Assembly: GCA_029938715.1 (NCBI GenBank)
Contig: JAOZUK010000002.1
Span: 1-64,000, forward strand
Reading direction: 5' to 3'
Origin: Bacteroidales bacterium
GTDB lineage: Bacteria; Bacteroidota; Bacteroidia; Bacteroidales; GCA-2748055
Length of the DNA stretch: 64,000 nt
The notes under the pieces are model-generated. The model did not search any database and was not told the origin of the DNA. It was given only the letters and a program-made list of their open reading frames with translations. Both the position numbers and the translations under genes were made by a program. Shown piece after piece: positions 55,524-63,761 of the stretch (position 1 is the stretch's first letter; every line of letters begins with the position of its first letter).

Positions 55524-56024
55524 ATGAAATCGTCTGTTCAAATCAGAAAAGCCAGGTCAAGTGATTTTGATTCCATCTGGGTCATCATCAAAGAGGTCAT
55601 CGCCCTTGGTGATACCTATGTATTTGCTCCCGATTCGGATCGGACAAGCATGCTGGATTACTGGTGTGGTAGCGATAAACACACCTATGTGGCGGTAATT
55701 GAGAATGAAGTGGTTGGGACCTTTATCATTAAGGACAACTTCCCCGGACTTGGTTCCCATGTGGCAAATGCATCCTATATGACCCTGCCTGGAGCCTTCG
55801 GAAAAGGAATCGGGCGAAGCATGGCTGAGTTTTCACTGACCGAAGTAAAACGACTGGGATATTTAGCCATGCAATTTAATATCGTGGTGAAAAGCAATGA
55901 AAGAGCGATCCGCCTGTGGCAAAAACTGGGTTTTGAAATTAAAGGTGAGATTCCGGAAGCATTTAATCATCTGGAAAAAGGGTATACCGATGTTTACATC
56001 ATGTGGAGAAAATTAAAAAGATGA
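55524..56024 (+). CDS. GNAT-family N-acetyltransferase
   Basis: A 166-residue acetyltransferase. The acetyl-CoA loop region reads ASYMTLPGAFGKGIGRSMAEF, and the C-terminal half contains NERAIRLWQKLGFEIKGEIPEAF, both typical of the GNAT fold. The substrate is unknown; proteins of this subtype are often annotated as L-amino-acid or antibiotic-type acetyltransferases. It overlaps the convergent marR gene by 12 bp. Confidence 0.9.
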   Translation: MKSSVQIRKARSSDFDSIWVIIKEVIALGDTYVFAPDSDRTSMLDYWCGSDKHTYVAVIENEVVGTFIIKDNFPGLGSHVANASYMTLPGAFGKGIGRSMAEFSLTEVKRLGYLAMQFNIVVKSNERAIRLWQKLGFEIKGEIPEAFNHLEKGYTDVYIMWRKLKR

Positions 56025-56456
56025 CTTCCGCACTTCTGACATGTTTCTGGTCAGTTTTTCAAATAACCTTAAGAACTCTTCCCTCTCCTCCCGGGTAAAA
56101 TCCTTGAGTACCGCTTTTATATAGGCATCGTTGGAATAGTTGATGGTAGAACAAACCTGTTTACCGCTGTCTGTGAGATTAATTTGCGCCATTCTCCTAT
56201 TCTCTTTAGGGATGACCCTGTCCACCAGATTAATATTTACAAGTCCCTCCACGGTCCTGCTCACCGTACTTTTGTCAAGGGAGAGGTTGTTGGCCAGTTC
56301 CGAAACAGATATTTCACTGTTCTTCTCGATTTCCAGAAGGGTGTGGCATTGCGCCACACTGATTCCATTGCAACACGAAGCGTTGTTCTGAAAGAAAAGT
56401 TCCCTGTCAAAAATCCTGATGATATGCCGAAAATGGTGTATGTAATTCTGATCCAT
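56013..56456 (-). CDS. MarR-family regulator in the hgcAB operon
   Basis: A 147-residue winged-helix regulator. The core is ISVSELANNLSLDKSTVSRTVEGLVNINLV, followed by the wing RVIPKENRRMAQINLT. It follows hgcB by 17 nt on the same strand, so it is probably the third gene of the hgc operon. An inverted repeat over the likely hgcA promoter is a good candidate for its binding site. Cys residues near the N-terminus (NNASCCNG, AQCH) could sense metal or thiol state; that is speculation. Confidence 0.9.
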   Translation of the reverse strand: MDQNYIHHFRHIIRIFDRELFFQNNASCCNGISVAQCHTLLEIEKNSEISVSELANNLSLDKSTVSRTVEGLVNINLVDRVIPKENRRMAQINLTDSGKQVCSTINYSNDAYIKAVLKDFTREEREEFLRLFEKLTRNMSEVRKSSF

Positions 56457-56473
56457 CCATTTAATGTTTTAGT

Positions 56474-56785
56474 TTAACAACAGGAGGCTTCCTTTCCTGC
56501 TCCACAATCACAGGTGGGTTCCGTTCCTTTGAGAAAGCCCCAGATCACTGCCGATGCACATCCCACACCCTGCTTAACGGATAGCGCCCCGGGTTTGCAA
56601 TTCAGGGCGCATGCTCCACACTCCATGCACCTGTCCTTTTCCACAATTTCGGCCCTTTTATGGGTCATGATAAAGACATTGTGCGGACACACTTCCACAC
56701 ACATGCTGCAACCAATGCACTTCGCAGCATCATAGGTCAGCGTGGATACATTCCTCAGGTAGCTCTGACTATTCATATCATACAA
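56474..56785 (-). CDS. hgcB: HgcB, mercury methylation ferredoxin
   Basis: A 103-residue dicluster ferredoxin. Cluster one uses Cys23, 26, 29 and 33 (CIGCSMCVEVCP). Cluster two uses Cys53, 56, 59 and 63 in CMECGACALNC, which contains the ECGAC stretch typical of HgcB. It also has an extra Cys76 and a C-terminal Cys pair (SCC at 101-103), as expected for HgcB, where the pair is thought to bind Hg(II). HgcB reduces the HgcA corrinoid during methylmercury formation. The start overlaps hgcA by 8 bp; an ATG three codons later is possible. Confidence 0.93.
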   Translation of the reverse strand: MYDMNSQSYLRNVSTLTYDAAKCIGCSMCVEVCPHNVFIMTHKRAEIVEKDRCMECGACALNCKPGALSVKQGVGCASAVIWGFLKGTEPTCDCGAGKEASCC

Positions 56786-57791
56786 ATTTTGAAACTACAA
56801 TCATCACTAATCCAACAACAACAAAGGCAATTTGAAGGGGAACAAAAAGGCGCATCTCTTTTTGAACCCCACTCAGGGAGGTGTAGGTACTTGCCCCCGT
56901 AAAATTCATAGCCAGGAAGGAGGAGATGGCCCCGGAAATAAGAAACCAGCCCGCAAAGTAGAGGGGCGGGTTCGAGGACCAGCTCAATAATGCAACAATG
57001 CCAAAGGTGGCAAATCCGGCCACCATTCCCTTTCCACCGAAATGCCTGAAGGGCAACCAGGGTAATAATACCGGACTTAGAAAAGCCCCAGTAAAATAAG
57101 CCAAGATCAAATACAGAGCCGCCAGTACACCTTCATTCCACAAATCAGTAAGCGAATATCCATGGGAACTTATTCCGGAGATTCCCACCATAATTACCAT
57201 GGCATAGAGTAGATAGCGTAATGAATTCACCACCTCAACAGGCGCCAGAATGAGCCTGTCTTTTAAATCAAACCTGACCGATCTCATGGCTTGATCTTTC
57301 TTTAAACCACCTGCAAGGTAATCCCTAAGATCCTCAGCCCTGACGGGACCAAACTTCACTGCAAATCCGGAGGACTCTTTCACTTTATGTCCGGAAATTC
57401 CGGGCCCTCCTAGCTGTGGGACAATCACACGCTTGTTCGAAACATAGAGGTCCAGCCTGGAATCCTTGATCTGCCTGATCAGTTCATCGGTTCCAAAAGT
57501 TCCTTTTCCTGCTGCACACCAGACATTGATTCCATAGGTCTCTAAGACCAGAATCCAGGCATCCATACCCACCAGGTTCTTTCGAACCACATCAAAACTT
57601 AACTTGTAATTTGCAGTTACAATTACCTCTGCCTTTTTCCCCGGATTCCCCAGCTTATATAAACCGGGATCGACCCGGTAACTGTTTCTTCCAATGGAAA
57701 ATCTAACCCGCAAGGCTCCCCGTATATCCTCTCTCGACCACCGGGAGTCAATTCTGGATGGAGTAATAAGAGTCAGGTTGCTAAAATCCAT
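56778..57791 (-). CDS. hgcA: HgcA, mercury methyltransferase corrinoid protein
   Basis: A 337-residue protein of the length known for HgcA. The cap-helix motif NVWCAAGKGTFGT is at 89-101, with Cys92 as the lower-axial cobalt ligand that marks HgcA. The corrinoid-binding domain covers about 35-165. Five membrane helices follow (about 188-210, 220-242, 254-272, 277-300, 312-335), as in HgcA and unlike the soluble CdhD/AcsC corrinoid proteins. It transfers a methyl group to Hg(II), with HgcB encoded next, overlapping by 8 bp. Activity needs cobalamin and anaerobic conditions; no cobalamin riboswitch is seen upstream. Confidence 0.96.
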   Translation of the reverse strand: MDFSNLTLITPSRIDSRWSREDIRGALRVRFSIGRNSYRVDPGLYKLGNPGKKAEVIVTANYKLSFDVVRKNLVGMDAWILVLETYGINVWCAAGKGTFGTDELIRQIKDSRLDLYVSNKRVIVPQLGGPGISGHKVKESSGFAVKFGPVRAEDLRDYLAGGLKKDQAMRSVRFDLKDRLILAPVEVVNSLRYLLYAMVIMVGISGISSHGYSLTDLWNEGVLAALYLILAYFTGAFLSPVLLPWLPFRHFGGKGMVAGFATFGIVALLSWSSNPPLYFAGWFLISGAISSFLAMNFTGASTYTSLSGVQKEMRLFVPLQIAFVVVGLVMIVVSKFV

Positions 57792-57814
57792 AATAGATGT
57801 AATTCAAAACTGTT

Positions 57815-57846
57815 GCAATATACAACTATTGCGCACGTACACCAAA
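57815..57846 (-). promoter_or_regulatory. Candidate hgcA promoter with overlapping palindromic operator
   Basis: On the minus strand, TTTG (57843-57846) is followed after 20 bp by TATATTGC (57815-57822), a weak -33/-7 pair. A perfect inverted repeat, GCAATA-N6-TATTGC, covers 57815-57832, so it overlaps the -7 box about 24 bp before the hgcA ATG. It is a natural binding site for the MarR regulator of the same operon. Confidence 0.5.
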
Positions 57847-57892
57847 ATGACTTTAATTTTAAATAGCTAGTTTTACGATCCTATTAATCCAT

Positions 57893-57900
57893 TATTTTTG
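57893..57900 (+). promoter_or_regulatory. -7 box for the TonB-C-domain gene
   Basis: TATTTTTG matches TAnnTTTG and ends 21 nt before the ATG at 57922. It also overlaps the TTG at 57898, so that TTG is not the start codon. Confidence 0.55.
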
Positions 57901-57921
57901 AAAACCCAAAATTATTACCAC

Positions 57922-58698
57922 ATGAAAAAATCAATTCTCATCTTCATGCTGTTTATTCCGCTTGTTTTACATGGACAAACAGAGGGAATAGCCATTGAAG
58001 AGGTTGAAATTCTACCAGACTTCGTATACGGCACAAATTCCCTGTTTATTAAAGGGAATGGTGATGGCACCTTTCAATACAACATCCTTGATATGATTAA
58101 TAACCATGAAATACTGACAGGCAATCTGACAACCCTGGAGCCCATGAACCGCGCAGGGAGGTATATGTTCTATACGCCTGACGGAAATCCATATGCCAAT
58201 GGTTTCTATAGCAATAACATTCCTTTCAAATGCTGGAGCTGCTTTGATAAGGAAGGACAGGTTATCAATTCTCTAAACTATTCAGGCGCCATACAATTTT
58301 TGAACAACTTTGGCAGCATCGATCTGGGTGGCGATTCTATCACCTCCCTGAAGAAGGTCCCGGGATACAGAAAGAAAGACATCAAAAGCTTTTTAAACTT
58401 CATTGATGAGAATGCAATTTACCCTCCATTTTCATTGATAAGCAATGAACAGGGCAGGGTCATTTGTCAGTTTGTAGTAGACAAATCAGGAAAACTGGTC
58501 AATGCAAAGCTCTTGGAAGGGATTAATGAGGACCTGGATCTGGAAGTGTTCCGGTTGATCTCCCTCGCACCTCCCTGGAAACCGCTTAAGATAAAGGGTG
58601 ATCCTGTGAATGCGGTCTACACCCTTCCCATAAACTTTAGGATTCCCGAACCTCCTTCAACCGCCGAAGGAACAGAAACAGAACCAGAATCCCAATAA
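57922..58698 (+). CDS. Exported protein with TonB-type C-terminal domain
   Basis: A 258-residue protein with a signal peptide (SILIFMLFIPLVLHGQ). The N-terminal half has no recognised domain. The C-terminal 90 residues have the TonB_C pattern (IDENAIYPPFSLI..EQGRVICQFVVDKSGKLVNAKLLEGI...), followed by a Glu/Pro-rich tail. It lacks an N-terminal membrane anchor and proline spacer, so it is not a classical TonB; stand-alone TonB_C proteins are common in Bacteroidota. It is divergent from hgcA; the intergenic region holds both promoters. Confidence 0.75.
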   Translation: MKKSILIFMLFIPLVLHGQTEGIAIEEVEILPDFVYGTNSLFIKGNGDGTFQYNILDMINNHEILTGNLTTLEPMNRAGRYMFYTPDGNPYANGFYSNNIPFKCWSCFDKEGQVINSLNYSGAIQFLNNFGSIDLGGDSITSLKKVPGYRKKDIKSFLNFIDENAIYPPFSLISNEQGRVICQFVVDKSGKLVNAKLLEGINEDLDLEVFRLISLAPPWKPLKIKGDPVNAVYTLPINFRIPEPPSTAEGTETEPESQ

Positions 58699-58711
58699 CA
58701 GCCAACTATAT

Positions 58712-59317
58712 TTAAAGTCCCACTATTCCCTTCAACACCACCTCAACGCAACTTTGTTTGTATGCTTCAATTTCCTGTTCAGTTAAATCACCTATCTTAT
58801 TAATTAACATTAGGTTAAAACCACGTAGAAATGCAAAGATCAGCTCTGCCTTCTGACCCGGATTATCAGCTTTACTGCCCCGATGCTGGTAACATATTTC
58901 GATATCATACTTCACATCCTGTATCACTTCCAATTGACGAGGACCGGGTGGATAAGCTTTGTACTGCAGTAGATAAAGGATGGCTCTATAAAGGTTAGGC
59001 GAGGATAGGGCCATTTGAATGTTACTCATCACCTGTATACCGAAGATCTGCTCGGGCTTCGAATAATCCAGGCTCTCCTTTAGCCTGCTTCTCTTCTCCA
59101 GGGTGCCTGCAAATCCCTCCTCAATGATCTCCATGAGTAAGGAATCCTTATCCTTAAAATAGAGGTAAATCGTTCGTGGTGAATACTCAATGGCTTCCGC
59201 CACCTTTCTAATGGTGGTTTTCTCATAACCCTCCTCCACAAGAATCTTAGCTGTAGCTTCGATTATTCTAGCTCTTAGCTCTCTCTTTTCTCTCTCCTTC
59301 CGATCTGAAATACCCAT
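58712..59317 (-). CDS. TetR/AcrR-family regulator
   Basis: A 201-residue regulator with the TetR N-terminal DNA-binding domain (IIEATAKILVEEGYEKTTIRKVAEAI..SPRTIYLYFKDKDSLL) and a helical ligand domain. It is divergent from the glycyl radical enzyme operon. Direct repeats flank the -33 element of that operon's promoter, and another pair lies next to its own start (GTTTATTT at 59319-59326 and 59337-59344), so it may control itself and the operon. Confidence 0.92.
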   Translation of the reverse strand: MGISDRKEREKRELRARIIEATAKILVEEGYEKTTIRKVAEAIEYSPRTIYLYFKDKDSLLMEIIEEGFAGTLEKRSRLKESLDYSKPEQIFGIQVMSNIQMALSSPNLYRAILYLLQYKAYPPGPRQLEVIQDVKYDIEICYQHRGSKADNPGQKAELIFAFLRGFNLMLINKIGDLTEQEIEAYKQSCVEVVLKGIVGL

Positions 59318-59407
59318 TGTTTATTTAGTATACAGTGTTTATTTCACAAATAAAAAACTTCCAAACCAATTATCAAAATATTCTGGGGGAAATCAATTAT
59401 TACTTTT

Positions 59408-59451
59408 ATTCGTAAGTTATTTTGCTTTCATTCGTAATTTCCGTAGCTTTG
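59408..59451 (+). promoter_or_regulatory. Promoter of the glycyl radical enzyme operon with direct-repeat operator
   Basis: TTG at 59422-59424 and TAGCTTTG at 59444-59451 are 19 bp apart, an excellent Bacteroidota promoter. ATTCGTAA occurs at 59408-59415 and 59430-59437, a 22-bp period of about two helical turns that brackets the -33 element. This is a likely regulator site. Confidence 0.65.
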
Positions 59452-59481
59452 TTACTTAACCAATGTCATGATAATAGTTGC

Positions 59482-60372
59482 ATGATCTTCAATGTACAAC
59501 GATATTCAACCCATGATGGGGAGGGGATCAGGACTCTTATTTTTTACAAGGGCTGTCCACTCAACTGCCATTGGTGCAGCAATCCCGAGAGTCAGTCTTT
59601 CGATTACAGCCTGATGTATGACCGCAAGCTTTGCAAAAACTTTGGGGATTGCCTGAAAGTAAATGGAACGGCTATTACACAAACAGAACACAACGGGATT
59701 CAGATTCAAAGAGAGTCATTGAGCAATATCGAGAATTTCAGGGAGGTGTGCATCTCAAAAGCGATGACCCTGTCGGGGGAGAAAAAGAGCGTCGATGAAT
59801 TGCTGATCGAAATTGAAAAAGACAGGCCCTTCTACAGGGAAAATGGAGGTGTAACCCTTTCAGGGGGAGAGCCGCTTTCCCAGGGGGATGAACTTGTGGC
59901 CCTTCTGAAAAGACTTAAAATGAAAAAAATAGGGGTAAACATGGAGACCTCCCTTCATGTGAAATGGAACAGGGTGGCCAGGTGCATTGGATATGTGGAT
60001 GCATTTCTGGTGGATTTGAAACATCTGGATTCCCGGAAGTTCAGAACCTATACAAACGGGGATGTAAAGCTGGTGATGGATAACCTGGTCAGACTCACAA
60101 ATAGTGAAGCAAACGTGGTGATCCGTATCCCGGTGATACCTGACTTCAATCATACCGAAAAGGAGATATCCAATATGATTGATTTCATTCTCACCTTAAA
60201 AAAAGTTAAGGAGGTGCATCTGCTGCCCTATCATACCTTCGGTGTGGAGAAGTACAAAATGCTGGATATGGATTATAAAATGAGTAATAGAAAACAGGTA
60301 GAAGACCGGGAGCTGGCTCCCTACATTCAATATGCAAAATCAAAAGGAATAGAAATAAAAATTGGTGGTTAA
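59482..60372 (+). CDS. Glycyl radical enzyme activase (radical SAM)
   Basis: A 296-residue radical SAM enzyme that installs the glycyl radical on the enzyme encoded next. The [4Fe-4S] motif is CPLNCHWC with Cys25, 29 and 32 (CxxxCxxC), and VTLSGGEPL follows. Many activases carry two extra ferredoxin clusters; here the insert keeps only scattered Cys (LCKNFGDC, VCISK), so that part looks degenerate. The ATG at 59482 is chosen because a TTG at 59422 lies in the promoter. It ends 1 nt before the GRE gene. Confidence 0.93.
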   Translation: MIFNVQRYSTHDGEGIRTLIFYKGCPLNCHWCSNPESQSFDYSLMYDRKLCKNFGDCLKVNGTAITQTEHNGIQIQRESLSNIENFREVCISKAMTLSGEKKSVDELLIEIEKDRPFYRENGGVTLSGGEPLSQGDELVALLKRLKMKKIGVNMETSLHVKWNRVARCIGYVDAFLVDLKHLDSRKFRTYTNGDVKLVMDNLVRLTNSEANVVIRIPVIPDFNHTEKEISNMIDFILTLKKVKEVHLLPYHTFGVEKYKMLDMDYKMSNRKQVEDRELAPYIQYAKSKGIEIKIGG

Positions 60373-60373
60373 T

Positions 60374-62794
60374 ATGATTATTGAGAAGAACAGGACAGAT
60401 GTAACAGAACGCATCAAAAATCTGCGGGAAAAAGTTCTGAGTACCAAACCTTCGGTATGTACTGAGCGTGCCCGGTTCTACACCCAGGTATACAGTGAAA
60501 ATGAGGATCAACCCGTGATCATTAAGCGCGCCCTTTCGCTTGAAAAAACCCTGCAGGAGATGACCATCTTTATTGATGAAGGAGAACTTATCATCGGAAA
60601 TCAATCTTCTCAACACCGTGCTGCCCCGATTTTTCCAGAATATGCAGTGGACTGGCTACCCGAGGAGATGGATGATCTGGACAAACGTCCGGGCGATGCT
60701 TTCTATATAACTGAATCTCATAAAAAAGAGCTGATTGAAATCGCACAGTGGTGGAAAGGTAAGGTACTATGGGATCGTGGCAGGGCCCTCATGTCACAGG
60801 AATTAAGAGACCTTCAGGATTCAGCCATCATCAAGGCCACAGGAAACCTCACCTCTGGTGATGCTCATATTGCAGTAGATTTCTATAAGATTCTGTCGGT
60901 GGGGCTCAACGGTTACCTGGATGAAATCGACCGATACCATCGCAAGGTGAAGAGATACAACCAGGAAGGGGTAAAAAAGGACCAATTCTATACGGCACTC
61001 TCCATCTCCATAAAAGCTTATCAGAACTTCATTCAGAGATATAGCAAGCTGGCCAGGTCACTTGCAGAAGAGGAACAAAACCCTCAACGGGCTCAAGAGT
61101 TTCTTTTAATGGCAGAAAACTGTACAGTTATAGCCCAGAAACCTCCCCGGGATTTCTACCAGGCACTGCAGCTTGTCTACTTTGTTCAACTGGTGTTGCA
61201 GATTGAAAGCAATGGCCATTCGGTCTCGCTGGGCAGACTGGATCAATACCTCTTCCCCTTTTACCAGCAGGATATTATCACCGGAAAAATATCTGAAGAA
61301 TTTGCTTCAGAGATACTTGAGAACACATGGATTAAGCTGCTATCTGTCAATAAAATAAGGCCATGGTCACATACCCGTTTCTCTGCAGGCGGACCACTCT
61401 ATCAGAATGTGACCATCGGCGGACAAACCACAGATGGGAAGGACGCTGTGAATGCATTGAGTTTCCTGATTCTCCATTCGGTAGGCAAGATGAAGCTTAC
61501 CCAGCCTAACCTGTCGGTAAGGTTTCATAAAAACATCAACCCCGAATTTATGCTGGAGTGCACCCGGGTCATTGAAAAAGGATTTGGTATGCCCTCCTTT
61601 AACAACGATGAAATTGTCATACCCGGTCTTCTGGAACTTGGTGTTGAAAAGGAGGATGCCTATAGCTACTCTGCCATTGGATGCATTGAAATTGCAGTTC
61701 CCGGGAAATGGGGATACCGGTGCACTGGTATGAGTTTTCTGAACCTGATGAGGGTGTTCCTTGCCTCGCTCCATAATGGGCTTGACAAGCAATCGGGTAA
61801 GGTTTTCAATAAAGGAATCGGAAGCTTTTCGGATTTCAACTCCTATGAAGATCTATTCAAAGCCTGGCAGCACCAGATTAAATACTATACCCAGAAAACA
61901 GTAGAGATCGATACAGCCGTGGATACAGCCCTGGAAGAACAAGTCCCCGATATCCTTTGCTCTGCCTTTGTGGAAAATTGTATTCCCAGGGGTAAAACCA
62001 TCAAAGAGGGTGGGTCAAAATATGATTTCATCTCTGGTTTGCAAGTGGGAATAGCCAACCTTGGGAACTCCCTGGCAGCCATTAAAAAACTGGTTTTTGA
62101 AGATCACAGAATTTCAAAGGAGCAGCTTTTGGAGGCCCTGGAAACCGATTTTGATGGAGAAGATGGAGAAAAAATCAGGCAGTTGCTTCTCAACTTTGCT
62201 CCCAAGTATGGGAACGATGATGATTATGTGGATCTGCTCCTGAAAGAGGCATATATGGAGTATATCAACGAAATAGACAACTATCACACCACCAGGCACA
62301 ACAGGGGCCCCATAGGGTGTAAATACTATGCAGGCACTTCCAGCATTTCGGCAAATGTGCCCAGCGGTGCAGTGGTACCTGCCACCCCCGACGGCCGTAA
62401 AGCTTTTACTCCTGTAGCCGAAGGAAGCTCACCCTCTTCCGGCACAGATCTGCTGGGCCCAACCGCAGTATTCAAATCAGTCTCAAAGTTACCTACTGGA
62501 AAAATCATGGGGGGTGTCCTTCTGAACCAGAAACTTTCCCCCAAGACCATTGAGAAGGATGCTGACAAATTGAAGCTGGTCTCCATCATCCATACTTTCT
62601 TCGAAGAGCTGAAAGGATGGCATGTGCAATACAACATCGTTTCTCGCGAAACCCTTCTTGCAGCTAAAAAAGATCCTGAGAAATACAGGGACCTGGTGGT
62701 GAGAATAGCAGGTTATTCTGCTTTTTTCACTACATTATCACCCGATACCCAGGATGATATCATCGCAAGAACAGAACACTCGCTAAACTTTTAA
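60374..62794 (+). CDS. Glycyl radical enzyme (PFL-like), substrate unknown
   Basis: An 806-residue glycyl radical enzyme of the dehydratase/lyase branch. The thiyl Cys is in SAIGCIEI (Cys437) with Glu439, the GCxE pattern of glycerol/diol dehydratases and C-O lyases, not the CC pair of pyruvate formate-lyase. The C-terminal radical motif is VRIAGYS with Gly780. The ATG at 60374 follows the activase stop by 1 nt; an in-frame TTG at 60362 lies inside the activase gene. A ROK sugar kinase gene follows, so a phosphorylated sugar, polyol or anhydrosugar is a reasonable guess. The enzyme is oxygen-sensitive. Confidence 0.93.
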   Translation: MIIEKNRTDVTERIKNLREKVLSTKPSVCTERARFYTQVYSENEDQPVIIKRALSLEKTLQEMTIFIDEGELIIGNQSSQHRAAPIFPEYAVDWLPEEMDDLDKRPGDAFYITESHKKELIEIAQWWKGKVLWDRGRALMSQELRDLQDSAIIKATGNLTSGDAHIAVDFYKILSVGLNGYLDEIDRYHRKVKRYNQEGVKKDQFYTALSISIKAYQNFIQRYSKLARSLAEEEQNPQRAQEFLLMAENCTVIAQKPPRDFYQALQLVYFVQLVLQIESNGHSVSLGRLDQYLFPFYQQDIITGKISEEFASEILENTWIKLLSVNKIRPWSHTRFSAGGPLYQNVTIGGQTTDGKDAVNALSFLILHSVGKMKLTQPNLSVRFHKNINPEFMLECTRVIEKGFGMPSFNNDEIVIPGLLELGVEKEDAYSYSAIGCIEIAVPGKWGYRCTGMSFLNLMRVFLASLHNGLDKQSGKVFNKGIGSFSDFNSYEDLFKAWQHQIKYYTQKTVEIDTAVDTALEEQVPDILCSAFVENCIPRGKTIKEGGSKYDFISGLQVGIANLGNSLAAIKKLVFEDHRISKEQLLEALETDFDGEDGEKIRQLLLNFAPKYGNDDDYVDLLLKEAYMEYINEIDNYHTTRHNRGPIGCKYYAGTSSISANVPSGAVVPATPDGRKAFTPVAEGSSPSSGTDLLGPTAVFKSVSKLPTGKIMGGVLLNQKLSPKTIEKDADKLKLVSIIHTFFEELKGWHVQYNIVSRETLLAAKKDPEKYRDLVVRIAGYSAFFTTLSPDTQDDIIARTEHSLNF

Positions 62795-62798
62795 TCCC

Positions 62799-63758
62799 AT
62801 GAGCAACCTTTATTGTGGTGTGGATATTGGGGGAACCAAATGCTCCATTGCCCTGATCAATGAAAAAGGGAAGATCCTTGATAAAATTTACACTTGTGCC
62901 CATGTGGACAAAGACGAAGAGAGCATAATACAAATGCTGGTGGGCAACATCAGAGAGATCATCAGTCGCAATCAACTGAAGGAATCCGGCCTTCCGGGTA
63001 TTGGTATCGGGTGTGCCGGACACATACGCTTTCGCGACGGAGTGATCATTACAACCTCTAATCTGAAAGGATTCAAAAACTATCCTCTGAGAGAGAAGTT
63101 TCAGTCCCATTTTGATATTCCGGTTATAGTGGATAATGATACCAATGCCCAGGCTCTGGGCGAATACAAGTTTGGAGCCGGGAAAGGATTCGATGACATG
63201 GTATTTGTAACAGTAAGTACCGGTATAGGTGCCGGCATTATCATCAATAAACAGCTCTACCGGGGAACCACCGGAACCGCTGGAGAATTCGGACACTCCA
63301 TCGTGGAACCCGGGAGTGAACTTACCTGTACCTGTGGCAACAGAGGTTGCCTGATGGCACATGCTTGTGGATTGGCTCTCCCTCATCTGTTCGAGAAAAA
63401 ACTGAAGGAAGGGAAAAAAAGCACCCTGAATCTCCCCCCCAATTTTATCATGTCAAGAATGAGTGGACAGGTTTTAAAACAGGGGTTGGATATGGGAGAT
63501 CCCGTATCTACGGAGGTTATTGCAGAGAGTGGTTACTATGTGGGAGTGGGACTCTACAACCTGTTCCAGATCTTAAATCCTCCCCTTATCGTACTGGGGG
63601 GCGGACTCACCAACTGGGGGGATTTTTACCTGAACAAAATCAAATCTACTTTTTTTGATCTGGCACGCGATATGGTCTATGATCCCATTGAGATTACCAT
63701 ATCAGAAATTGTGGGCGATGCCGGGGTAATTGGAGCAGCTGCCCTCACACTTGACTAA
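62799..63758 (+). CDS. ROK-family sugar kinase
   Basis: A 319-residue ASKHA-fold kinase. The phosphate motif DIGGTKCS is at 9-16, the catalytic region is VIVDNDTNAQALGEY, and the ROK signature GTAGEFGHS is followed by the zinc site CTCGNRGC. The usual Glu after GCL is Met here (GCLMAHACG), which may alter sugar choice. It would phosphorylate a hexose-like substrate. It is 4 nt after the GRE gene and 3 nt before a DeoR regulator gene, so it belongs to the same operon. Confidence 0.92.
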   Translation: MSNLYCGVDIGGTKCSIALINEKGKILDKIYTCAHVDKDEESIIQMLVGNIREIISRNQLKESGLPGIGIGCAGHIRFRDGVIITTSNLKGFKNYPLREKFQSHFDIPVIVDNDTNAQALGEYKFGAGKGFDDMVFVTVSTGIGAGIIINKQLYRGTTGTAGEFGHSIVEPGSELTCTCGNRGCLMAHACGLALPHLFEKKLKEGKKSTLNLPPNFIMSRMSGQVLKQGLDMGDPVSTEVIAESGYYVGVGLYNLFQILNPPLIVLGGGLTNWGDFYLNKIKSTFFDLARDMVYDPIEITISEIVGDAGVIGAAALTLD

Positions 63759-63761
63759 CGA

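Noticed and set aside
56778..57791. Generic CO dehydrogenase/acetyl-CoA synthase corrinoid protein instead of HgcA
   Set aside because: The NVWCAAGK cap helix is followed by five membrane helices and an overlapping HgcB ferredoxin gene. Soluble CdhD/AcsC proteins lack the membrane domain.
57898..57921. TTG start for the TonB-C-domain protein at 57898
   Set aside because: It overlaps a TAnnTTTG -7 box, and the signal peptide begins at the ATG at 57922.
59422..59481. Upstream TTG start of the activase at 59422
   Set aside because: The TTG is the -33 element of a strong promoter. The family start is the ATG at 59482.
62760..63386. Long minus-strand reading frame of 208 codons across the ROK gene
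   Set aside because: It lies opposite a clear ROK kinase with all motifs, has no recognisable product and no room for its own promoter in the operon.
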